This document shows, in pieces, positions 40,163 to 48,567 of a stretch of DNA of 50,079 nucleotides. The notes under the pieces are model-generated. The model was not told the DNA's origin. It saw only the letters and a program-made list of their open reading frames with translations, and did not search any database. The stretch is from the NCBI RefSeq assembly GCF_902805515.1, contig NZ_CADCTE010000052.1, positions 1 through 50,079 of the forward strand, given 5' to 3'. Each line of letters opens with the position of its first letter. Within the stretch, counting starts at the first letter, position 1. Origin of the DNA: an uncultured Arthrobacter sp. (GTDB lineage: Bacteria > Actinomycetota > Actinomycetes > Actinomycetales > Micrococcaceae). A program made the translations under genes and the position numbers.

Positions 40163-41491
40163 CTACCTGACTGCCGCAGTCTCCCGCAGGGGGAGCTGCG
40201 GGCGTCCCCGCAGTCCGACTGCGGCGATCACCACGAGGATGACCAGTCCCGAACCGAGGATGCCGTAGTAGAAGATCTCCACCAGCCCCACCAGCAGCAG
40301 GGTGTTGCAGACCAGGCCGACGAGGTCGGTGCGGCGGAGGGTCGAGAGGAAGGCATGGACCAGCCAGGCCAGGAACAGTCCGAGCCCGACGAACCCATGG
40401 GAGAAGAGGACGAGCCACACGTGCCCCTGCGTGCCGGCGGAGGGCTGCCCCGACCGCTCGGACGGCCGGGGCGCACCGTAGCCGAACACCGGGGAATCGA
40501 GCGTGCGCCGGAAGGTCTCCTGATAGAGCTCCCCGCGGTCATCGATGCTTGAGACGCGGGCGGTCCGCTGCTCGAGCCGCTCGATGACGGGAAGCTGCAC
40601 CACGGCCACGCCGGCGACCACGGAGAGTGCCAGGATCGTGCCGATCACCCGGGTGCGGCCCAGCAGCGCCGCCCGGAACCCCAGGTAGAGCAGGGCGATT
40701 CCCAGGCCCAGGAACATGCCCCGGTTCAGGGTGAGGAAGGCGGGGATGAAGGAGATGGGAAGCGCCGCCACAAGCCACCAGAACCTCCGCTCGCCGCGCA
40801 CCATGGAGAGGTAGGCAACCACCGCCGGTGTGAGGAGCGAGTAGCCGTTTCCCCATCCGTTGGCGTAGAGGAACGGGGCACTCGGCCGCGGCGCGGAGAT
40901 GACGGTGGCGTTCGGGTCCGGATTGTACTGGGTGAGGTCCCGGGTGGTCATCTCGTCGACGTACGAATTGTCGAGCAGGGCCTGCGGGAGGATGTACGCC
41001 AACGGCGTCTTGAGCTCGAAGAGGGGAAACGCGAGACCGGCGAACCCGCCGGCGACGACGATCAGCCAGAAGACCGTCAGGACCCCGAAGATGCGGCGGT
41101 CCGTGAGCGTCTGCCGGGCGTTGTAGACGTAGACGAAGACGACGGTCGCCGCGGCGTAGAGGAAGAACCGGTAGAAGAAGCCGAGGATGCGCAGCGGTTC
41201 GTCGATCTGAATCAGCGAACACAGCACCCAGAGCAGGAAGAGCAGCAGGATGCCAAAGCCCCGGGGCGCCCGGACCTTTCCCGCCCGTGCCAGGATGAGC
41301 ACCATCACCGCGCCGAAGACCGGCCAGGCCATGTCTCCGAACCCCAGCGCCCACCACAGCGGGAAACCCGCGAAGGCGGCGACAATCGGCCAGGCCGGCA
41401 GCCGGCCGACGTCGGCCCCGGGACGGGAGGCCGCCGCGGTGCCGGGGGCAGAGCCCGGCTGTGCCTTCCGGCCTTCCACACTGTTGCTCAT
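40163..41491 (-). CDS. Wzy/WaaL-type O-antigen polymerase-ligase family membrane protein
   Basis: A 442-residue protein with 10-12 hydrophobic helices and one large periplasmic-side loop (about 170-220, containing the TTRDLTQYNPDPNA region), the layout of Wzy polymerases. A PxFGYG-type segment (SPVFGYGAPRPSERSGQPS) and a later H-x-W-x-x-x-L-F-S-H-G-F-V-G-L-G-L-F pattern match the Wzy_C family. It would join repeat units on the outer face of the membrane. The ATG at 41491 has GGGAGG 10 bases upstream and is preferred to the ATG at 41509. It is transcribed toward the secreted fibrinogen-domain gene. Confidence 0.87.
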   Translation of the reverse strand: MSNSVEGRKAQPGSAPGTAAASRPGADVGRLPAWPIVAAFAGFPLWWALGFGDMAWPVFGAVMVLILARAGKVRAPRGFGILLLFLLWVLCSLIQIDEPLRILGFFYRFFLYAAATVVFVYVYNARQTLTDRRIFGVLTVFWLIVVAGGFAGLAFPLFELKTPLAYILPQALLDNSYVDEMTTRDLTQYNPDPNATVISAPRPSAPFLYANGWGNGYSLLTPAVVAYLSMVRGERRFWWLVAALPISFIPAFLTLNRGMFLGLGIALLYLGFRAALLGRTRVIGTILALSVVAGVAVVQLPVIERLEQRTARVSSIDDRGELYQETFRRTLDSPVFGYGAPRPSERSGQPSAGTQGHVWLVLFSHGFVGLGLFLAWLVHAFLSTLRRTDLVGLVCNTLLLVGLVEIFYYGILGSGLVILVVIAAVGLRGRPQLPLRETAAVR

Positions 41492-41681
41492 AAGCACCGT
41501 GCCTCCCATCGTGGGCGTTCCCTCGATGGTAAAGGACCTTGCTCTTTTTGGTAGGGGGAGCCGGAAACTATTTGGGGAGGCGGAATTCCGCCGACGGTTT
41601 GCCGATTAAAAGAACCTCTTGCGGGTGGCGCCTTCGCTGGTACAGTGACCCATCAAACGCACTGCAGAGGGACGGCGGAAC

Positions 41682-42665
41682 GTGACAGATAGAGCCACGA
41701 GGAGACCGTTGGGGCGGGAACCTCAGTTTCTCGATGCCCCGACCCTGGTGCTGCCCGCCCCGCACGTGGGCGTCGTGCTCGCCACCCACCGCCGGCCGCA
41801 GCTCATGCGCCGGGCCCTTGCCTCAATCCTCGAACAGGACTATCCGGGCGCCATCACCGTCCTGGTGGTCCACGACAAGTGCGACCCCGACGAATCCCTG
41901 GCGCTGGAGGGGGACCGGCGGCAGGTCCTGCCCGTGGCGAATTCGAGGACGCCGGGGCTGGCGGGAGCCCGGAACACGGGAATCCTGGGCCTGACGACGG
42001 ACTTCGTCGCCTTCTGCGACGACGATGACACCTGGTTTCCCGAGAAACTGACCCGCCAGATCGCCGCCCTCCAGGACAACCCGGAGGCCGAATTCTGTTC
42101 GACGGCGATGAGTGTTGACTACTCCGGCACGGCGTCGGTCCGCCTCGCAGGCAAAGCGGAGGTGACCTATGAGGATCTGCTGCGGTCGCGGATGGCCATG
42201 GTGCACTCCTCCTCCTTCGTCATCCGCCGCGACGCGCTTCTCTCCACCATCGGTCTCGTCGATGAGGAGATTCCGAACAGCATGTGCGAGGACTGGGACC
42301 TGCTGCTGCGGGCCGCCCGGCGGAAGCCGATCCTTCACATCGATTCACCGCTGGTGCGGGTGTTCTGGGGCGGATCGTCGTACTTCTACGAGCAGTGGGA
42401 GGTCAAGAACCGCGCCCACCTGTGGATGCTTGAGCACCACCCCGACATTCTTCGCAGCTCCGTGGGGAAGAGCCGCGTCTTCGGGCAGCTTGCCTTCGGG
42501 CATGCTGCCCTCGGGAACCGCAGGGAAGCCTTCCGGTGGGCCGGGCGGTCCCTGCGGTCCAACTGGCGCGAACCCCGGGCGGTCCTGGCGCTGGGGGTTG
42601 CCGCGGGGGCCGTCTCCGACCGGCGGGTTGTCGACCGCCTGCAACGACATGGACATGGAATCTAG
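41682..42665 (+). CDS. Family 2 glycosyltransferase
   Basis: A 327-residue GT-A fold enzyme. The nucleotide-sugar domain starts near residue 30 (VGVVLATHRRPQLMRRAL), with GLAGARNTGI at 92-101 and the metal-binding acidic run FCDDDDTWFP at 111-120. A downstream ED (MCEDWDLLLRA) is the likely catalytic base region. No membrane helix is seen, so it acts on lipid-linked acceptor at the cytoplasmic face. The GTG at 41682 follows gagggacgg. The Wzz-like gene lies 39 bases downstream, in the same direction. Confidence 0.93.
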   Translation: MTDRATRRPLGREPQFLDAPTLVLPAPHVGVVLATHRRPQLMRRALASILEQDYPGAITVLVVHDKCDPDESLALEGDRRQVLPVANSRTPGLAGARNTGILGLTTDFVAFCDDDDTWFPEKLTRQIAALQDNPEAEFCSTAMSVDYSGTASVRLAGKAEVTYEDLLRSRMAMVHSSSFVIRRDALLSTIGLVDEEIPNSMCEDWDLLLRAARRKPILHIDSPLVRVFWGGSSYFYEQWEVKNRAHLWMLEHHPDILRSSVGKSRVFGQLAFGHAALGNRREAFRWAGRSLRSNWREPRAVLALGVAAGAVSDRRVVDRLQRHGHGI

Positions 42666-42704
42666 GACGTAAACCGGCCGATACAGCAACAGAATGAGAC
42701 GAAA

Positions 42705-44168
42705 ATGGACGAGAAATCATCGCTGGGAATGGGACATTACCTCGCCGTTCTCAGGAGGCACTGGAAAACCGTCGTAGCGGCCATGCTCATCGGGCTTCTG
42801 CTGGCCCTCGCCTATCTGCTGACCGGGGGCGCACGCGTGACCGCCAGCGCATTGGTGAATGTCAACGTCATCGTCTCGGATCCATTCAATCCGTCCCGGC
42901 CCGCGTCGGGACTGCTTGACACTGCGACCGAGGGGGAGATTGCCAGCTCCTACGTCGTGGCAAGCGAGGCCTCCAAGGAGGTGCCGGGCGGCGACAGCAC
43001 GGCGGACCTCCGGAACAACGTCGACGTCAAGACCGGGAGCGACGGGACCACGGCCCTGATCTCCTATTCCTCGCGGACGGAGGCCCGTGCCGTCGACGGT
43101 GCCGACGCGATGGCCGCCTCCTACCTCGCGTACCGGCAGGATCAGGCCGATGCCCGGCGGACCACGATGCGCAACCAGCTCGAGGAACAGCTGGCGGGGC
43201 TGACCACCTCCCTGGCCGCCCCTGGTGCGGACCGGGTCACCCTTACCAACCGGATCTCGAACATCGAGTCCGAGATTAACGAGCTCAACGCCATCGACAC
43301 AACGGGCGGCACCGTGATCACCCCCGCCGCCGAAAGCCCTGTGTCGACCAACTACACCCGCGTGCTCGGATCGGGGCTCGCCGGCGGGCTGGTGGCGGGC
43401 GTCCTGCTGGCGTTCCTCTCCCACGCACTCAGGCGCAGGGTCAACGACGGCTACGACGTCGAGCAGGCGGGAACCGGACCCGTGCTCGCGGAGCTGGTGT
43501 CACCGGAACCGACCCTGCCCGCGCGGGGGGCGGAACTCGACGCCTACCGGGCGGTCCGCGAGCGGCTTTTCGCCGGCCGGGGCCCCGTGACCGCTCTGGC
43601 GGTCATCGACGCGACGAGCGGCCGCGCCTTCTACCCGGTTGCACCGAATCTTTCGGTGGTCCTGGCGCAGGCGGGCTTCGAAGTCGAGCTTGTCCTCATG
43701 GGCACCACGCCGGAGGAGATGGAGCTGATGACCGAAGCCCTCCAGCTCCGTTTCGGCGCGAACGAGGGCGGCGCCGAGGTCCTCGTCTCCGAGTCGGTCC
43801 CCGGGCTGAGGGTGGTTGAGGCCGTACGGGGGACCGACCGCGATGCCGACGACTACGTCACCGATGCCGTCCGGCGGCGTTTCCTCGCCCGGAAGGACTC
43901 ATTGCCCGTGGTGGTCCTGGCCCTTCCCGCGGACGCTCCAAGCGCCAGCAGGATGGCGGCGGCCCGGCTTGCCGGCGCGGCCGTGCTGACGGTCGAAGGC
44001 GGCCGGACCCGGAGGGAGGAGGCGGAGGTGACCGCCACGGAACTCGCCGGAGTCCGCGCGGAGCTGCTCGGGACGCTCCTCGTCCGGGGAGGGCGGAGGA
44101 TGCCGCGCACGCCGCGCTCCGCCGAGCAGAAGGCCCGGCGCCGCGCGCCGGAGCCTGTGGCTTCCTAG
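42705..44168 (+). CDS. Wzz/YveK-type chain-length protein with a kinase-like domain lacking a P-loop
   Basis: A 487-residue protein. Helix 1 (22-41) and helix 2 (about 222-243, GSGLAGGLVAGVLLAFL) flank an extracytoplasmic segment with coiled-coil character (about 145-195). This is the polysaccharide co-polymerase layout. The cytoplasmic part (about 280-470) resembles the Rossmann-like fold of BY-kinases or CpsD, but I find no Walker A motif where GxxxxGKS would be expected (AVIDATSGRAFYPVAPNLSV). It may be a degenerate kinase domain. It likely sets polymer length together with the polymerase encoded at 40163. Confidence 0.85.
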   Translation: MDEKSSLGMGHYLAVLRRHWKTVVAAMLIGLLLALAYLLTGGARVTASALVNVNVIVSDPFNPSRPASGLLDTATEGEIASSYVVASEASKEVPGGDSTADLRNNVDVKTGSDGTTALISYSSRTEARAVDGADAMAASYLAYRQDQADARRTTMRNQLEEQLAGLTTSLAAPGADRVTLTNRISNIESEINELNAIDTTGGTVITPAAESPVSTNYTRVLGSGLAGGLVAGVLLAFLSHALRRRVNDGYDVEQAGTGPVLAELVSPEPTLPARGAELDAYRAVRERLFAGRGPVTALAVIDATSGRAFYPVAPNLSVVLAQAGFEVELVLMGTTPEEMELMTEALQLRFGANEGGAEVLVSESVPGLRVVEAVRGTDRDADDYVTDAVRRRFLARKDSLPVVVLALPADAPSASRMAAARLAGAAVLTVEGGRTRREEAEVTATELAGVRAELLGTLLVRGGRRMPRTPRSAEQKARRRAPEPVAS

Positions 44169-44173
44169 CCCGA

Positions 44174-44319
44174 TGCCGGTGCCGGTGCCGGTGCCGGTGC
44201 CGGTGGCCGCCGGGCCGCGGGCGCGGAACAGCCGGCGGCAGGCAGCCGGCTGGTTCCGCCGGGGCACTGCGGTGGCGTCCGCCGTGAACCCGCCCGCCGT
44301 GAACCCGCCCGCCGTGAAC
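44174..44319. repeat. Two small tandem repeats after the Wzz-like gene
   Basis: Five copies of TGCCGG (44174-44203) and two and a half copies of gccgtgaacccgccc (44281-44319) lie in the convergent spacer between the Wzz-like and phosphotransferase genes. They are simple-sequence repeats; no gene or clear terminator is seen. Confidence 0.8.
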
Positions 44320-44332
44320 TGAGGGCGGACGC

Positions 44333-45619
44333 CTAACGCGGCGGCTGGGCCCTCGGCCCGGACAGCAGTCCCGCCGCCTTGGCCAGCAGGTCCAGGCTCT
44401 GGCTGCGGCTGGTCCGGGAAGCGGACCAGCCGCCGTTGCGGAGTGCGAGGGCCCAGGCCCTTTCGGCCACAACGAGGGCATAGACAGCGGCGATGTCGGC
44501 CCAGCTCGACGGCGGCGCACCTGCCGCCCGCAGGAAGGGCGCGGCTTCGGCCAGGGCCGCGTCAAGGCTGTCGGCCGCAGGGATTCCGGCGGACTCCCTG
44601 CGTACGCTGATCGTCCAGTGAAGCGCGTCGAGTCCCGCCGCGGCGTCGGCATCAGAGGACTCCCAGTCCCAGCACCAAAGCTGGCCGTCCGGCTCGCGGG
44701 CCGTATTCCACGGCACCAGGTCGCCGTGCCAGCGTGCCGTGACGGGCACGCGCGCGTTCCGCTCGGAGAGCAGGGAGGCCAGCGTGCCCGCGGCGCGGGC
44801 GACCTCCCCGTCGCCGGTGGTGCCGAGCACCTCCAGCCGCTTGGTGAGGGCCGAGAACTGGAGGGTCGAGGAGAGCGTGTCGACGCGTTCAACCGGGCAG
44901 AGCGCAAACATCTCCTGTGGGGTCGGCATCGGGATGCGGCCCCGGACGCCCCGTACCTTGCCGGGGAGGGGCTCGGTGATGAGGTAGGGACGTCCCTGCC
45001 AGGTGCCGGTTCCAAGCAGGCGCGGAGCACGCGTTGGGCCGGTGCCGCCGCCGACCTCGGCAAGGGCGGCGGCCTCGGTGGAGATGGCTGCCTGGCTTGC
45101 ATCGTCCCAGGCCAGCTTTGCGTACCCCGCGGGTACCCCGGCCGGTGAGAAGAGCTGAAGGGTCGGCTTGCGGTTGTCGCCGAGCCGGATGCCGATGGCG
45201 GCATACAGGCGCTCCCGGTTCAGGCACGCCTGAAGTTCCTCGAGGGGGAGCGGGGCGGCTTCGCCGGCGGTGCGCCGTTGGACGACGAGCCGGTTCGGTG
45301 CGGGCGGCAGCCCGAACCGGGACGGCACGCCCAGGAGGGTGCGGGCCGCCCGCACGCGGACGGGCCGCAGGCCACGGTAGGAAAGGAGCGCCGCGGCGGT
45401 TACGGCGGGGCGTCCGCGGGGAATCAGGATCGTAGGCCGCGCCGCGGAGGGAACCACCCAGTAGTCCTCGGCGTCCTCCCAGGCGGTGTCCGGTTCAGGG
45501 TCGAGGACAATCCGGACGGATCCGGTGGCGACAGGCTCCCGCCACAGCTGCTCCACGAGGGAGTCGAGCGGGGAGTCCCCCCGCCCGGTGATGATGCGGC
45601 CGCTGGTGCCCTTCCCCAT
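44333..45619 (-). CDS. Aminoglycoside-phosphotransferase/choline-kinase-like small-molecule kinase
   Basis: A 428-residue protein. The C-terminal half has the APH-type active site WHGDLVPWN (catalytic Asp in HGD) followed by a metal-binding WDWESSD, the equivalent of DFG. The N-terminal half is not recognisable, though YAKLAWDD followed by E-A-A-AL fits a divergent N-lobe. Members of this family phosphorylate sugars, amino alcohols or antibiotics. At the edge of a polysaccharide locus a sugar or lipid-head-group substrate is plausible but unproven. The ATG at 45619 has gagggga 5 bases upstream; longer forms are rejected. Confidence 0.75.
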   Translation of the reverse strand: MGKGTSGRIITGRGDSPLDSLVEQLWREPVATGSVRIVLDPEPDTAWEDAEDYWVVPSAARPTILIPRGRPAVTAAALLSYRGLRPVRVRAARTLLGVPSRFGLPPAPNRLVVQRRTAGEAAPLPLEELQACLNRERLYAAIGIRLGDNRKPTLQLFSPAGVPAGYAKLAWDDASQAAISTEAAALAEVGGGTGPTRAPRLLGTGTWQGRPYLITEPLPGKVRGVRGRIPMPTPQEMFALCPVERVDTLSSTLQFSALTKRLEVLGTTGDGEVARAAGTLASLLSERNARVPVTARWHGDLVPWNTAREPDGQLWCWDWESSDADAAAGLDALHWTISVRRESAGIPAADSLDAALAEAAPFLRAAGAPPSSWADIAAVYALVVAERAWALALRNGGWSASRTSRSQSLDLLAKAAGLLSGPRAQPPR

Positions 45620-45908
45620 GAGTCCCCTCTGCGTTGGGTTTCCTGCCGATGCCGGCAGCCGGTGCTCCGGTAGTGCCATTGTGCCGGAAGTTGAAGCCGA
45701 GCGGGGACATCCGCGGACAAGATGCGGGAGCTTCACTGCGCCCCGTGGGGCCGGTGAACGGTGAGCACCGTCTCCCGGCTGCCGCACCCCGGTCGGAGAC
45801 CGGACAAATCGGTGGGCTCCAGCTGTGGACAAAGGCTTGGAAGGCAACTACATAATGGAGTCCGATTCCCGGCCGCCGGGAACCCTTTGCCTGGGGAAGG
45901 GAAAGTGC
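45620..45908. other. Divergent spacer between the kinase-like and membrane-protein genes
   Basis: A 289-base divergent spacer with no convincing gene. A good housekeeping promoter for the rightward gene is present (45826-45854). Several short GC palindromes occur; nothing else stands out. Confidence 0.55.
45826..45854 (+). promoter_or_regulatory. Housekeeping-type promoter TGGACA-N17-TACATA
   Basis: TGGACA (45826-45831) and TACATA (45849-45854, running into AT) are 17 bases apart, close to the sigma-70 consensus and the best such match in the window. It predicts a start near 45862 and so supports ATG 45909 as the gene start, since earlier in-frame starts lie in or before the promoter. Confidence 0.65.
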
Positions 45909-46658
45909 ATGCTCTCACGACTACGCCCGACGCGGGGGCGCACGGTCCGTCACCTGACTCCTCTCGCGTTGGTCCTCGGCAGCACCGTCCTCGCAGCGGA
46001 CCTGCTGCTGGTCGCGGCGAGCGTCCTCCGCAACTATGTCGACGCCGGCGGTGCCTTCGGGTTCCTCCACCGTGAGCTCTTCGACGGCAACAAGGACCGG
46101 ACCCTGGCTGAGCTTTTCGGAAATCTCCAGCTCCTTGTCGCCTCCGTCCTGCTGCTGTGGATAGCCGCGGCACCGGCGCGCAAGGCGGAACGGTTCCGGG
46201 ACGCGGCCGTGTACGGGGCGTGGGCCCTGGTGCTGCTTGCCATGAGCGCTGATGACTTCTTCCGCATCCATGAGGAGGTGGGCCGCGCCATCGACACCCG
46301 GCTCGAGCTTCCCGCGCTGTTCGGGCTGCGCTCGCAGGACCTCGGAGAGCTCCTGGTGTGGGCTGGAGTGGCCGCGGCGCTGGGCGCCCCGCTGCTCGTC
46401 GCCCACCTGATCAGCCGCGGACGGCCCCGCCGGGACTCCTATGTCTTTATTGGCCTGGCCGTCCTCCTCGCCCTCTTCGCCGTCGGGATGGACATGCTTC
46501 ACTTCATCCTGGGCGACCTCCTGCCCGGCCTGGCGCTGAGCGCGATGAACCAGCTGGAGATTGCAGGGGAGCTGGGCGCGATGACGCTGATGATGGTCTG
46601 GGCGGTCCACATCTTCACCCGGCCGGCAAACCCTGCCGGGGACGATGGGTGGCTGTAA
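45909..46658 (+). CDS. Polytopic membrane protein of unknown function
   Basis: A 249-residue protein with six predicted helices (for example LALVLGSTVLAADLLLVAA, LQLLVASVLLLWIAAA, VFIGLAVLLALFAVGMDM). Polar residues lie in or near the helices: SADDFFRIHEE, GMDMLHFILGDLL and EIAGELGAM. The S-DD-H and D-H pattern recalls membrane metal-hydrolases of the CREST type, but I cannot establish homology. The ATG at 45909 follows ggggaaggg by 6 bases, and the promoter position supports it. It could modify a lipid or the lipid-linked polymer, which is speculation. Confidence 0.75.
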   Translation: MLSRLRPTRGRTVRHLTPLALVLGSTVLAADLLLVAASVLRNYVDAGGAFGFLHRELFDGNKDRTLAELFGNLQLLVASVLLLWIAAAPARKAERFRDAAVYGAWALVLLAMSADDFFRIHEEVGRAIDTRLELPALFGLRSQDLGELLVWAGVAAALGAPLLVAHLISRGRPRRDSYVFIGLAVLLALFAVGMDMLHFILGDLLPGLALSAMNQLEIAGELGAMTLMMVWAVHIFTRPANPAGDDGWL

Positions 46659-46701
46659 GGCACTGGGCAGCGCGGACGGCCGCACCGTGCGAGAATTAGG
46701 A

Positions 46702-46718
46702 TAGATCCGTGTGATCTA
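46702..46718. promoter_or_regulatory. Palindromic operator candidate upstream of sufS
   Basis: TAGATC-cgtgt-GATCTA is a perfect 6-bp inverted repeat with a 5-base spacer. It lies just after a possible -10 box (TTAGGAT, 46696-46702) and about 50 bases before the sufS start. Its position would allow repression. The regulator is unknown. Confidence 0.5.
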
Positions 46719-46754
46719 ACTGGCCCATGCCGGGCCGGCGCCTGCCGTTCCTAA

Positions 46755-48083
<1,329 letters not shown>

Positions 48084-48084
48084 C

Positions 48085-48537
48085 ATGGCAACGAACCTCG
48101 AACAGCTTTACCAGCAGATCATCCTCGACCACGCCCGCGAGCGTCACGGTTCGGGGCTGCTTGAGAAGACCGGCCCGGGATCGGTCGGGGAGTCGCACCA
48201 GCTCAACCCCGTCTGCGGGGACGAGATCACCCTTCGCACCGTCGTCGACGGCGGCACGGTGGCGTCCCTCAGCTGGGACGGCGCCGGCTGCGCCATCTCC
48301 ATGGCCTCCGCATCGGTGCTCACCGACCTGATGGAGGGGCTTGAGCGGGATGAGGCGGTCGGGCTCATCGATGCCTTCCGCGAGGTGATGCGCTCGCGCG
48401 GAACGATCCCGGCCGATGAGGAGGTACTCGGCGATGCCGCGGCCTTCTCGGGCGTCTCCCGCTATCCGGCCCGGGTGAAGTGCGCGATGCTCGCCTGGGT
48501 CGCCCTCGAGGAATCGCTCCTGGCGGCCAACGGCTAG
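48085..48537 (+). CDS. sufU: SufU-type Fe-S assembly / sulfur-acceptor protein
   Basis: A 150-residue SufU. It is the zinc-dependent sulfur acceptor that activates SufS. Ligand residues are C44 and D46 (NPVCGDEITL), C69 (WDGAGCAISMAS), and a late Cys in VKCAMLAWVALEE. The long insertion between the second and third Cys typical of SufU, as opposed to IscU, is present. The ATG at 48085 follows the sufS TGA by one base. Confidence 0.95.
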   Translation: MATNLEQLYQQIILDHARERHGSGLLEKTGPGSVGESHQLNPVCGDEITLRTVVDGGTVASLSWDGAGCAISMASASVLTDLMEGLERDEAVGLIDAFREVMRSRGTIPADEEVLGDAAAFSGVSRYPARVKCAMLAWVALEESLLAANG

Positions 48538-48567
48538 CAGCCCGGCGCCCGGGTACGGGCCCGCCGC

